A program made the translations under genes and the position numbers. This document shows, piece after piece, positions 32,567-44,039 of a stretch of DNA of 64,000 bases (the first letter of the stretch is position 1; every line of letters begins with the position of its first letter). This DNA is from Euryodendron excelsum (taxonomy: Eukaryota; Streptophyta; Magnoliopsida; Ericales; Pentaphylacaceae). The notes under the pieces were generated by a model. That model was not told where the DNA came from and did not search any database. It was given only the letters and a program-made list of their open reading frames with translations. The stretch spans positions 35,360,001 to 35,424,000 of the forward strand of contig CM065384.1 in NCBI GenBank assembly GCA_033060915.1, in the 5' to 3' direction.

Positions 32567-33553
32567 CTAATAGGTCCCTTTTCTGGAGAACCCCTTAACT
32601 GTGTATGGCCTTTCCCAATTTGGCCCGAGTTTCCCATCACTAAGCTTCCTGGTAGACTGATTGACTCTTTTGAGAACCAGATCTCCTACTTTAAATGCCC
32701 TAGGTTGTACTTTGGCGTCATGATGTTTGTGCACCCTTTGTTGATAGGTAGCTACTTCCATGGCTGCTTGCAACATTCTCCCTTCAAGTAGGTCTAGGCT
32801 CACCTCCAGGGCTTCGTTGTTGGCCTCTTGTTTGAAATTTTTGACCCTGGGGCTATGCAGGCCTATCTCCACTGGGATGACCGCTTTGGACCCAAACGTT
32901 AGGGAGAAAGGGGTGTGCCCTGTTGCCACCCTCTCTGTCATTCGGTAGGCCCACAAAATATTAGGAAGCTCCTCAGCCCATAAGCCCTTTGCCCTTTCTA
33001 GCTTCGCCTTGATAATGTTGAACATGGTTTGGTTGGTGACTTCGATCTGGCCGTTAGCTTGGGAATGTTCTGGGGAAAAGAAGTAATGGCTGATCTGGAG
33101 GTCTGAACACATTTGACCGAACTGACCGCCCTCGAACTGCTTCTTATTATCTGTGATGATTACTTTAGGGATCCTGAATCTACATATGATGTTCTTCCAC
33201 AGGAAATTCTTCATTTTCTGCTCAGTGATGGTGGCAACAGCTTCAGCCTCGACCCACTTGATAAAGTAGTCTACGGCTACCACTGCGAACTTGGTCTGAC
33301 CTTTTCCCAAAGGCAAAGGCGACACTATATCAATTCCCCATTGGGCGAAAGGCCAAGGGCTCTAGATGGGCATTAGCTCCTGGGGCGGTTGCCTTGGGAT
33401 GTTTGAAAACCTCTGGCACTTGCCACACTTCCTCACGAAATCTTGGGCATCCCTTTCCATCGTGGGCCAGTAATAGGTTACCCGGAGGATCTTCTTGACA
33501 AGAGCTTTTCCTCCTGAGTGGCTGCCGTAGACCCCTTCGTGCACTTCTCTCAA
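32567..33553 (-). pseudogene. Gypsy integrase
   Basis: The zinc-binding HHCC part is at the start (HEGVYGSHSGG ... CGKCQRF). After one in-frame stop near 33362 the core follows: QWGIDIVSPLP, VIITDNKKQF (the usual TDNG is TDNK here), SQANGQIEVTN with the catalytic Glu, and a C-terminal VGDLVLKRV motif. The catalytic residues are visible but the stop breaks the protein. Confidence 0.85.
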
Positions 33554-33817
33554 AATATAATCAGCGTCTGTTTTTCCTGCACACCTTAGCTAGGGCAGGG
33601 TGTGTCCCCTTTTATACAAAATGCCATTGATGAGGGCGTACCTGTTGGCTCCATACTAGATCCTTCTTGCCTCAACTTTGTCCACTGGTAAGGATTCACG
33701 CTCCAAGTAGTTTCTAATTGGTGTTGCCCACTCCACTTCTTGTTCTACCTGGAGTATTTCGGGGTTCAGAATGCTTGGCGAATCTAGCACTTCCATAGGG
33801 ACTCCAGGGTCATCCTC

Positions 33818-34200
33818 CTAAAATGAGACTATCCTGGCCAGTCGATCTGCCTCCTCGTTTTGCAGTCTTGGTACACTTTCTAGTAGTATTTTGGGGAATT
33901 TTTTGGCCAGGCTTTTGGTCATTTCGCAGTACTCTTGCATCTTTTCTCCCTTAGCCTCATATTCGCCTTGGACCTGTTCTACCACAAGTTGAGAGTCGCT
34001 GCGCACCAGAATATGCTTTGCCCCCATTCAGAGGCCAGCTATCAAGGCTTCATATTCAGCCTCATTGTTGGAGGCGAGGAATTTAAACTTGACAGCATAT
34101 TCGAGTTTGTGCCCTTCAAGTGTGACCATGATGACCTCGACCCCGATTGCACTTGCTCTTTCAGGGGAGGAGCCGTCAACATTAAGCACCCATTGGGACT
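33818..34200 (-). pseudogene. Second (archaeal-type) RNase H of the gypsy element
   Basis: NVDGSSPERASAIGV, then NNEAEYEALIAGL and VRSDSQLVVEQVQGEYE give the Asp, Glu and Asp active-site contexts of the archaeal-type RNase H. It follows the normal RNase H and precedes integrase. One stop falls after IAGL. A second RNase H is a hallmark of the Tat lineage. Confidence 0.8.
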
Positions 34201-34229
34201 CTAGGGTGTTATCAGTGGGGTTAGTTGTT

Positions 34230-34770
34230 GGGTGGGTGAATTCAGCGATGAAGTCTGCTATAGCTTGCCCCTTAATCGCCAATCTTGGTCTGTACTGGAT
34301 CTCGAATTGGCTGAGTTCTATGGACCATTTGACAAGTCTGCAAGAGGTCTCCGGCTTGTGGAGGATCTTCTTCAATGGCTGGTCTGTTAGGACAACTACA
34401 GTGTGGGCCCGAAAGTATGGCCTCAACCTCCGTGCTGAAGTTACAAGGGTGAGGGCCAGCAGCTCCATTTTGGGGTATCACTTCTCGGCACGCCTCAGGG
34501 CCTTACTTGTGTAATGGACAGGCTTTTAGACTCGTTCCTCTTGCCTGACGAGGGCTGAGCTCACTGCTGTGTTTGACACGGCGAGGTAAAGATAGAGTTC
34601 TTTACCTTCCACGGTTCGGCTCAGCAACTATACTGAACTTAGATATCCTTTGAGTTGCTGGAAAGCCTTTTCACATTCAGGGGTCCACTCGAAAGCTTTA
34701 CGCAAAATGTTAAAGAAAAAAAGACACTTATCTGTTGATCTAGAGATGAATCTATTCAGTGCTGCCACTC
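34230..34770 (-). pseudogene. First RNase H of the gypsy element
   Basis: Connection-domain motifs include AFEWTPECEKAFQQLK-like, KPVHYTSKALRRAEKWYP-like and then VVVLTDQPLKKILHKPE. Stops occur near 34530 and 34630, and a Met codon at 34468 restarts the readable frame. Confidence 0.7.
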
Positions 34771-34773
34771 TGC

Positions 34774-35546
34774 CTACCAGTCTTTGGACATCTTTGGTGG
34801 ATGTTGGGACTGCATATCGAGTACTGCCCTGACTTTTTTGGGGTTAGCCTCTATCCCCTGGTTGGAAACCATGAACCCTAGGAATTTGCCAGATGCTACT
34901 CCAAAGGCACATTTGGCAGGGTTAAGCTTCATCTTATAAGTCCGTTGGTTCTTGAACGTCTCTTCCAGATTTATCAGGTGATTAATGGCTTGTTTGCTTT
35001 TTACCAACATGTCATCCACGTAGACTTCCATGTTTCTTCCAATCTGATTGCTGAACATGCGATTAACAAGCCTCTGGTAAGTTACTTCTGCATTCTTCAA
35101 GCTGAAGGGAATTACTCTATGGCAGTACAGACCTCTGTTTATCACAAACGTCATGTGCTCCTGGTCGTGCTCTACCATCTTTATCTGGTTGTAACCTGAG
35201 AAAGCATTCATGAAGGCTAGCATCTCGTACCCTGCTATTGAATCCACCAGTTGGTCTATTATGGATAAGGGAAGCTTTCCTTCAGACATGCCCTGTTCAG
35301 ATTTGTGAAGTCCACGCACATCCTCTATTTCCCGTTCACCTTTTTGACCATCACTACATTGGACAGCCAAGTGGGATACTGGGCCTCCTTAATGAAGCCA
35401 GCTCTGGTCAATTTCTCAACTTCGTTGGCTACTACTTCGTTGCTCTCTAGGGCGAAGGTCCTCCTTTTCTGCCTGACTGGTTTTACAGTTGGGTCTATGT
35501 TCAGATGATGGGCAATAACCCAGGTATCGATGCCTAGCATATCCAC
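34774..35546 (-). pseudogene. Gypsy reverse transcriptase
   Basis: [11 protein letters not shown] and [10 protein letters not shown] start the domain; [10 protein letters not shown] is followed by a stop (35325-35327). Then come FMNAFSGYNQIKM, FSLKNAEVTYQRLVN and VYVDDMLVKS with the YVDD active site, ending KFLGFMVSNQGIEANP. Order and spacing are normal for gypsy. Confidence 0.9.
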
Positions 35547-35645
35547 ATGAGACCAGGCTAAAACATCGGCATTTCACTTGAGGAAAGACCTCAATCCCTC
35601 CTTGAACTCCTCTGGGGCTGTTGTCCCAATTTTTATTATCTTGGT

Positions 35646-36182
35646 CTAGTCTTGCCCTCCGACCACAATCTCCTCGAGTTCTTCTACCAGTTCTCCCCTC
35701 CTTATCTCCTCCTCGTCTCGAACCTCCAGCTCCTCAATCAGCATGGCCTCTTTGATTTCCCCTCTGAGGGATGCCATATAACACTCTTTGGTGGTCTGTT
35801 GGTTAACCCTGGCCTCCCCAATTCCTTGAGATGTGGGGATTTTGACCTTCAAATGGTAGGTGGAGGATATAGCTTTGAATTTGTTGAGGGCTGTTCTACC
35901 CAAAATGATGTTGTAGGTTGAAGGGCAATCCAATACTAAGAATGTTACCATCTTGGTAGCTTGTTGGGGTGCGGTTCCTAGTGTTACTGGTAGGGCTATG
36001 GAGCTCAAAGGTGTAACTCTATCGCCAGTGAAGCCGACCAGGGGGAAATTGACTGGTTGTAACTTTTGCCTCTTGACTTTTAACTGCTCGAATGCCTTTA
36101 GGAAAAGAATATCTGCCGAGCTGTCACTATCTACCAGGACCCTTCGAATTAAGAAATTGGACACCACTACTGATATGACCAA
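35646..36182 (-). pseudogene. Gypsy aspartic protease
   Basis: The domain reads RRVLVDSDSSADILFLKAF. The canonical active-site triplet Asp-Ser/Thr-Gly appears as Asp-Ser-Asp, so the Gly is replaced. The later YNIILGRTALNKF matches the second conserved block. About 178 codons are open. Confidence 0.8.
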
Positions 36183-36299
36183 GGGGTCGTCGTGAGGTTA
36201 ACATATAGCCTCAGCCTCTTCATCTGTGAATGTGATGGGGTCATGCTATGCCCTGGATTTCTTGGCTGATTGATCTATGGACATGACTTCCCTCTGGCT

Positions 36300-37799
36300 C
36301 CGGGCCTTCCTAGTATGCCTTTTCTTGGCAGATGAGGATTCACCTCCACCTGCAAACCCTCCAGAGATGACCCTTATTTCTCCCATGGGCTGCTGATTTT
36401 GCCTTTCCCTCTCAGGGCTTCTTCGTTCAGCTTGCCTTGGGGGATGGTCTGGCCTATCGTCACGCCTCCCCCCTACTATGTACCTGCCTAATCTCCCTTG
36501 CTTGATTGGGTTCTCAACCTACTGCTTAAGGTCGTAACAGTCCTCCGTATCGTGGCCATGGTCTTGGTGAAATCGGCACCACTTGTTGGTTGGCCTTTTC
36601 TCTGGGGGGGACCTCATCTGTCCCGACCATCTTAGCACAGGATCCCCCTTGATCTCGTAAAGTACTTGATCTAGAGGAGTGTTTAGGGGGGTAAAATGCT
36701 GTTTGTATCTGGCCGGCTTGAGCCTATCACCCTATGCTCTGTGCTTCTGCTCAGCCATTCTAGGGACTTTCGCTGCCCTGTCATCCTTCTTCTCCTCAGC
36801 TGTCCTTTTCTTGTCCTGGCTTGGAGTGGCGCTCTCCGGGTCTTCCCTGGCCTTGAGAGTGTCCTCTGCGGTCATGTATTTTTATGCTCGGAGCATCAGC
36901 ACAGCCATGGTCTTAGGCGCCTCCTTGGCCAAGGAAAACAGGAACTTGAGTGTCCTGACTCCTGCAATGAACGCCGCTACTGCCACCTTCTGATCCAGGT
37001 CATCCACGTACAGAGTCTCTTAGTTGAAATGAGTGACAAACTCACTCAGGGTTTCCTTCTCACGTTGCTTAGTGTTGAACAAGGAAGTGGAAGGCCTCCT
37101 TTGCCTCTGCCCTCCAATATAGCGGCTGACGAACAACCTGCTCAAGTCCACGAACTTGTTGATCGTCCCAGGGGAAAGCCTGTGGAACCAGATCCAGGCT
37201 GGGCCTTTAAGGGTGGTAGGGAATGCCCTGCACATAATTTCGTCAGGGACCGCCTAGAGGTCCATCAAGGCTTTATATTTCTCCAGGTGGTCTAGGGGGT
37301 CCTTTGTGCCATCAAAGGACTCCAATGTGGGCATCTTGAACTTTAGGGGTAAGGGCATCCTCATTACTCCTGGCGTCAAAGGTGTGTCTGTCCTATTCTC
37401 CAGCTTTTTTACCATACTAGGGCCTTCCTCTTTTACCGCGGCAATCACACCAGCCAATTTAGCCTGCATTTCCTTCAACTGCTCATCCCACACTAGGCGA
37501 GTTTCACCCGTGTGCTCCGGAAGCACCACGGTAGTCGCCTTGGACTGGGTGATGTGGCTCTGGGCTTCGTCAGCGTGGGTTCCGACCCCTCTCGGGGGAG
37601 GATTTTCCCCAGGGAACACTGGGTCCTCCGCCTCCTCGCAAGCGTTGCCCTCTCGGTTCCCTGCCGCCAGCTGGTTTGCAGGCATCGGTGGGTCCTCTAG
37701 CAGTGGAGGATTCACCACTCCCGGTGCCACTGGTGGCGGGGGCAATCTCCTCTCCAGCTCTTGAATCCGAGCCTAGAGCTCGTTCATGGATGCCATCAT
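36300..37799 (-). pseudogene. Gypsy Gag
   Basis: Two Met codons at 37794-37799 begin the reading. Residues in 37254-37745 are Pro-rich, then FDGTKDPLDHLEKYKALMDL. After a stop, [19 protein letters not shown] and [20 protein letters not shown] follow (37020-37235), the retrotrans_gag core. Stops at 37251 and 37020 and shifts further on break it. The zinc-knuckle region at about 36540-36600 is degraded. Confidence 0.8.
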
Positions 37800-37919
37800 T
37801 TCGATGATCTACTGCTCCAAGGCAACGATCCTTGCAGTACTTTATTCCTCCGTTGCTTCATCTAGCCTGATTGATGCAGCACTGGATGGGTTCAAGACCA
37901 TGAAACAACTAAAATGTCG

Positions 37920-37938
37920 TTCCCATAGACGACGCCAA
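37920..37938 (-). other. Gypsy primer-binding site
   Basis: The coding strand reads TTGGCGTCGTCTATGGGAA one base after the LTR end. This is two changes from the usual TTGGCGCCGTCTGTGGGAA. Confidence 0.8.
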
Positions 37939-37939
37939 C

Positions 37940-38495
37940 TGCTGATGCAGTGAATTTGTACGTCCTTCCCGACCACTGATGCGAATGATAGAAGAGATGG
38001 ATCCTCCTGCTTGGGACACCGGTGTGGTGCCTGCCAATGACACTCCAAGGTCAAAGTTAAGCTAGAGAGAAATGGGCAGAGTAACAATGTTCAAGGGTTG
38101 ATGTGTCTCGTACCTCTTTTGGAGATGATGACTGCCCTTTTTTATTGGAATGTTGGCTTAGATCGTGGGCACCTTCATGGGAGAGCCAGTCGTGCCCTCA
38201 AATTATGCATCCAAAATCATGGGGATGTATCGTGCCTTGATATTAGACTCCAAGAACCATGCCCCCAGTTGTGGGGGAGTCATCCCAATCATGGGATCGT
38301 GGGGGCTGATCATCAGGCGAGAATCTCGAGGTGCCTTAATAGAGGCGCCAGGTGTACTGTTGGAGCTCTGCCCTTCTCGATCCATGGCAAGCCTGGTCTG
38401 GGAGGGGGTTCGGGAGTCCTGGCCTAGTGATGTAGCCCGAGCTCATGTGGTCTGTCCATCGGAGGGGCAGACCGGCTAGACTTGTCGTATTATCC
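37940..38495 (-). repeat. Gypsy 5' LTR
   Basis: 556 bp, the partner of 28259-28813. The last base on the plus strand is C where the partner has A; the target duplication CTTGT follows at 38496. Confidence 0.85.
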
Positions 38496-38500
38496 CTTGT

Positions 38501-39318
38501 GGTCTTTGTCTTTGTTTTATGGACGGTCTTATGGCCTTATTCGTGTAGTGATAAAGAATTTGAGATGTGACTTGCCGTTAAGAGGTGAGAGTTGCGGAGA
38601 AAGCTAGATTTTTGGCCATTTCTCCTTGTCAATAGGGGGATGTTGAAGAGGCAAGCAGAGGCCTGGTTAAATGGAAGAATATCAAAGTGATGGGAAAGAG
38701 AATTACAGCTTCAGGGAGGTCGAGATCTTTCACATGTGGTAGGTTTATCCCTTGCAAGGGTCAAGGAAATATGGCTCCAGTAGAGGATAGCTTGGAGAGG
38801 GGTTGGTTGGAAGAAAAGTGGATGATCAGAGTATAGTTTCTGATGGTGATGTGAAGATGAAGGAAGATATATAGTTTATCTTCTAAGTTTGGGTGATGGG
38901 AAAAGGGTAGAGTTTCCATGGGGATTTGAAAATGAAGGATGATGGGTTATTTTCCAAATTTGGGTTAGGAAAAGGGTTAAAGGTCTAAGTAAATTTATGG
39001 AATTCCGTGTGAAGGATTTGATAATGATTCTTCAAGGCTGTCATCTTTTATTGGAGCCAATAAGAGGCCAAAGATGGATGATAACTCTGCTAGGAGGAGT
39101 GGCGGAAGCAAAGCTCTAGGAGTGGAAGGGAGTTGAAGAACTTGGATAGGCCAATCAACTTTTTTGTTCCTTTTATGGTCTTTTGGGTCTCCATAGAGGC
39201 TTGAGTGGTTGTATACTATTCTTTGCTTCTGTTGCTTTGCGTTGGTGATGCCCCCTTGGCCCTTTTTTTTTTTTTTTATATTTTAATTTACTTCACTTAT
39301 CAACCCAAAAAAAAAAGG
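38501..39318 (+). mobile_element. Probable LINE 3' end with poly-A tail
   Basis: The final 200 bases contain TTTTGGGTCTCCATAGAGGC, GATGCCCCCTTGGCCC, a T run and a short A tail at 39308-39317. This combination is typical of the 3' ends of plant L1-type LINEs. Coding frames upstream are broken. The gypsy element at 28259 inserted into this older sequence. Confidence 0.45.
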
Positions 39319-42300
39319 TCTGTTTCCATGCTAATTGTTATAAGTTAAAGCATTGTTAATCCTTTCTGTAATAAGTTATTACTGTTGCTGAATTGGTGTG
39401 GTTCTCTTTTCACTTTTATTCATTTGACACATTGAGATTTAATAGATGTTTCTCTATACTTACTTCGGTACTCAACTTATCAAAAAAACTACTTAATTGG
39501 GTACTCTGCGTTTGGGTATATCTTCTTTTTGTACCGATTGATATGTTATAAGGTGTAATACTGCTTAATTCTTCTATCATATTTGGGTTATAAATTATTA
39601 TGTTGCAAATTGTTTTTAATTCTTCTGAAAGTATATTGTGTGTATTTTGCATCACATGTTGCTTGAATTGTCTTTTCCAACTTATTACCTTTGTAAACTT
39701 CTTCGTATGTAACATGTTCAATTATTGAATTTGTTGGTCACTTTACATCCATGTTTGGAAAGTGACCAACAAAATTGAAAATAATTCTTCTGAGAGATCT
39801 TAGGAGACTATGATAATTACATCCATGTTTGGTGGTCACAAAATTGAAAATATATGTGGTGTAGCTTTGCAGTTACATCTTTTGTGAATTACAAGAATGA
39901 CACAATACATGTTTGAAATGCCATAACCAATTTAAAGAAGAACTTGAATGACACATGAGTGACTAAAACACTGGAAAAAGAACTCTAGTGTGTTTCTTTT
40001 ATTCTTTACTTTGATGACCTGAGTAACATGGATGAAATTGATGTAACAATATCAATGAAGTTAGCAGTTAAATAATAAAAGAGTCCATTGCAGAATTATA
40101 AGGGGAGTGGACAATAGTAAGGTGACAACCAAGAGAACCATAGCAATATTTTCCTAAGCGTCCTGTGGTTACTTTTATGACCCTGTTTGCACCTAACCCA
40201 GTGCGAGATCATTCAACTTATTCAAGCAACTAAATGCATAAACAACGATAAGGAAAGTCATACTGGGTAAGAATGCATATACCGTTTTGCTGGTTTCATT
40301 GCGAGGAACTACTGACAATACCGATCCCTTGATTAATTATATTTACTTCTTTTTTGAATTGTTTTTAGCATCTTTATCTTGCAAATATGAACCAAAATGG
40401 TGTCACCAACTCAGCTAATATTTTATTATTATAGCTCACCGGAAGCCCCTTCTGCCTTAACTAAACTAATAATATTAATAGTTTGTCTGTTGTGGTTTGC
40501 TCATGAGACTTTGCAGTATTATGTGTCATTATTTGATCACCGATATGAAGTATATACTAGTTCTTATGCTGTTCCAGGAGAGGGTGAGTTTCGTAATCTT
40601 GAGACTAGCTTAAGAGCTGAAATGACCTAAATGACTTAATTACCTCTAGTTGGATACATTATTTACTATTATATACTATATTACATTGTGATATATTAAA
40701 ATATTGTAATATTATGCATTAAAAAATTACATTATATTAGTATTATATATGACTATTATATATTATATTCCATTATAATACATTAAAATACGGTAATATT
40801 AAATTATATATTAGTAAAATTGTGTGCCATATATTATATATTATACTACAGTGTAGTACATTAAAATATATAAAATTAGAAAAATTTAAATTAATATAAA
40901 ATTATAAACTTATCAAATTTTGTAATGTACTAATATATAATAATATAATATAATATATAATATACTATTATGTTATAATATATAATATGCTATAATTAGT
41001 ATAATAACGTATTGTATAATAAATCAATATATATTAATTGAGTATAAATTACTTTTCTAATTTAGTAAGAGATAAATAGTTTTTTTTTTCACAGCTTTAA
41101 TAAGATTAATCTCAACTTTTATTCCACGCGTTAACAAAAATGAGATTTGGGAATAGTTTGGAGCTACGAGTCCTAGGATTACTTAGTCATTAGACTCTTA
41201 GTCTCAAGACTCTTTAGCTTGCCCAAAAATCAAACATGCCAATATATAGGATCTAAGGTAAATTTTCAAAAACTTAAAGGGCCCATGGCCCCTCCCGCCC
41301 CTTTTTGGTCCTTTTGTGCCCGTGTGCTTTGCCCTCCTTTGCAACCCATCTCTTGATGTTGTTTTGCCCGTGATATTGCTAAGCCTTCCTTTGCAGGTTT
41401 GCAGCTCATTTCAAACTTACTTAGCAACACGAACATATAATATTGCTCAGTGCAGTGCAAGAGGCTCTCATAATTATGAGATGAAACTCGATTATGAGCT
41501 GTAAGGTACAGTGTTTTAAGTACTTATTTTATTATTACTATTATTTAAATATGACAAATATAAATAAGAATAAGAACAATATTGGTGTAAGGAAAAAAAC
41601 TAAAATAAGAGAATATTAATTGAAATTTAGTGAGATGTTTAAAATGCACCTAAGTGCCCCTTCAAAAAAAAAAAAATTTTTATTATCATAAAAGTTTACA
41701 TTCTGATATTTAAAGGCTGTATTAATATTAGTGAAGACTTCTAGTTTTAAAAAGTCTTGATTCTACAACATAACACAAAATTATTTAATATAGTACCAGA
41801 ACTTGTGTTTTCCATCGGGGGTTGGGCCAGTACTTCTAATTGGGCTATCTCTCAGGTCATGGATCATCCAGCTCGAGCCCAACATGGTAGGGCTCTGTAC
41901 ATCTATTCTATTATATAATGGCAATACTCTAGAAGTCGCGTATCTTTTCTACTTGTCAAAATTATCCTTAAAATTTTTAAAATTTGCATATTTATTTTAA
42001 TTTATAAATTGAAATAATTAAGGATAATTTTAACTATTTAAATTTATTTTTGCAATTGAATGTCTTCCCTCACGTATCTGTAACTGCTGCAAAAGAGTTG
42101 CACACGCGTCGTATGTGCCCCATCTTCTAGTATATGTAAATATAATAATTTATTTTAATTCACCTTGGATGCTGCTTATCTTATTCACTTTTAAAAAATA
42201 TCCTTAAAATTTTTTAATGTTACATATTTGCCTCACTTTATAAATTTCAACAAGTGTAATTTTGACCATTCAAATTGCTTCTGAATTTGAATATTAGTTT

Positions 42301-42537
42301 GCCTCCTCTCTCGTCTCTATAAGTGTTGCAAGTAGGAGAGTTGCTCTACCTTCCAGTAATATATTAAATAGGGTGTTTTGCGGCTCTGTGCAATTCCATG
42401 TTACACACAGAGGTCGGCAAAACCTCAGATATATATACACATATCACCACATATCCGCATCTACATTTGCTTGACTTGAGTTGGGGGTTTTAGAATCTAA
42501 AGTCAATTACCAAAAGGACTCTGACGCTTTCAAATTC
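39319..42537. other. AT-rich intergenic DNA
   Basis: No gene recognised. 40640-41090 is almost pure A/T with repeated TATTATATA and ACATTAAAATA words. 41940-42130 and 42140-42360 are a diverged tandem duplication of about 200 bp (both contain TATCCTTAAAATTTTT and end near a TTCTAGTATAT/TTCCAGTAATAT motif). It probably includes the upstream region of the F-box gene that follows. Confidence 0.6.
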
Positions 42538-43967
42538 ATGGGGAGGATAAAGTTTAAAGTTACCCACAAACACAGGAAAAACAAGGTGACTCCCAAAATT
42601 TTTTTTTTTTTGTGGGCGATTGTTGCAAGTGTTTGAATTTTTTAAGTTCTAGTTCTAAGCATGTTGTTTATTTTATATTCTTCACGGCTCTTTGTTTTAG
42701 CGGGATGTATATGTTTATTTTTTTGATGATGATGAATGGCTTTTCCAGCTCTGCTAAAACTTTTTATGTCATGTAATTTACTTCTAATTGTAGTATTTGA
42801 AGAAATAAGTTTGGTGTTTTTGCTAAAGCGTGTTTTTCTATGTCGTTTCTCTAATCTCTTGTGACTTGCTATATAGCGTTACACGACATTAATGAAGGAT
42901 TTTTAAATTATTGAATTTCATGATGGACAGTCTTAAGATCTTTATCTCATATGAAGTTAATTGAGGTGATTTTATATTTCAATTTTATTTTTTTTGCAAA
43001 CCATTGTGTTGATTGATTTATGTTCATTATTGGCGATGAAACAAGGGCGATGATTCTGTTTTGGAGGATCAGATTAGCAACTTCCCGGATGAAATTCTTG
43101 CATCTGTATTGTCTCGATTGCCACTGAGGGACGCAGTACGCACCAGCATCCTTTCTACCAAATGGAGGAGCCTCTGGACGCTGATCAGCTTTCTCAAGTT
43201 TGATCGCTTGAAATCCTATGAGAGAATAAGTTGGAAACCGGAGTTACATAACACTGAGAAGCATAATTTTGTCAATTGGGTTAATGAAATTTTGGAATTG
43301 CATGATGCCGGTACTATAGAAGAATTTAAAGTTTGTTATGTTTTGGATAAACGCTCCAAGTATAACATTGATGAGTGGATCAAGTTTGCTTTGTCACGGA
43401 GAGATCAGAGGCTTGAGTTGGACTTGTCAAGGGATGTTGAAATCGAGAAGGTATATACTTTTCCAAGAGAGCTATTTGACAAAAGCAAAGGGACTTGTTT
43501 GAGTCCAAGGTTTGGCACCATGGCCCATCGTACATTAGTTGGCCTGAATGCCTTAAATCACTATGTTGAAAGTATGTGCAAGTTGGTGATGAAGTTGTTG
43601 AATTCCTTCTGTCCAACTGCCAGTGCTTGAACGATTATCTATCCGAAGCTCTTTATCTTTGGTTAATCTAAAACTTACTGGCCAACTCTGTGTGTTAAAG
43701 TACTTGGAGATATTGAATTGTTGCTACATCAAATCCATCGAGATATCTGACGTAAATCTTGTTCCCTTTAAGTACCATGGATCAAAGATAAAGTTGCTTC
43801 TTGAGAATGTGCCCTCACTTGTTGATGTATCCGTTGGAGGGTACATTGATAGCTCCTATTTTGGTTTTTTGTTGAATGAATTTTTTGCTAAGATTTCATG
43901 CTGCCTCACGACCCTTACATTGGACACTTTTTGTAGTTGGGTTAGTGTAAGATCTATATTGTAATTG
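42538..43967 (+). pseudogene. F-box/LRR (FBD-type) gene, frameshifted
   Basis: The main exon begins in frame at about 43046 with DDSVLEDQISNFPDEILAS and continues LPLRDAVRTSILSTKWRSLW, a clear F-box (SCF ubiquitin-ligase substrate adaptor; binds SKP1). The exon has no ATG. A likely first exon is 42538-42585 (ATG, 16 basic codons MGRIKFKVTHKHRKNK) with donor AAG|GTGACT, joined in phase to ACAAG|GGC at 43046 across a 460-bp intron. Further on are LSPRFGTMAHRTLVGL and an LRR-like block (ERLSIRSSLSLVNLKL, then EISDVNLVPFKY). Two 1-base deletions, near 43578 and 43621, put the three parts in different frames. The C-terminal FBD domain is missing; the readable frame stops at 43964. Confidence 0.7.
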
Positions 43968-44039
43968 GCACAATCATGTGATAAAAAAATATTGTATTTA
44001 TGTCCTTGTATGTCATATATGTTCAAACTAATACTAAGG

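Larger units (their letters stand above)
28259..38495 (-). mobile_element. Complete Tat-lineage Ty3/gypsy retrotransposon, 10.2 kb, decayed
   Basis: LTRs at 28259-28813 and 37940-38495 are flanked by the 5-bp duplication CTTGT (28254-28258, 38496-38500). On the minus strand the order is primer-binding site, Gag, protease, reverse transcriptase, RNase H, a second archaeal-type RNase H, integrase. Then a long 3' region carries tandem palindromic repeats and a spliced ORF on the opposite strand. A second RNase H plus an antisense ORF is diagnostic of the Tat group. LTRs are about 90% identical by eye over the first 230 bp, so the insertion is old. Confidence 0.9.

Noticed and set aside
36679..37764. 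Long plus-strand frames with Leu-rich sequence (104-199 codons)
   Set aside because: They are complements of Gag and have no start context or similarity of their own.
39416..39721. Minus-strand frame of 101 codons
   Set aside because: AT-rich, no recognised motif, no neighbouring promoter or splice signals; length is within chance expectation.
40397..40630. Plus-strand frame of 77 codons with a hydrophobic segment
   Set aside because: No similarity recognised and it directly adjoins the A/T block; chance frame more likely.
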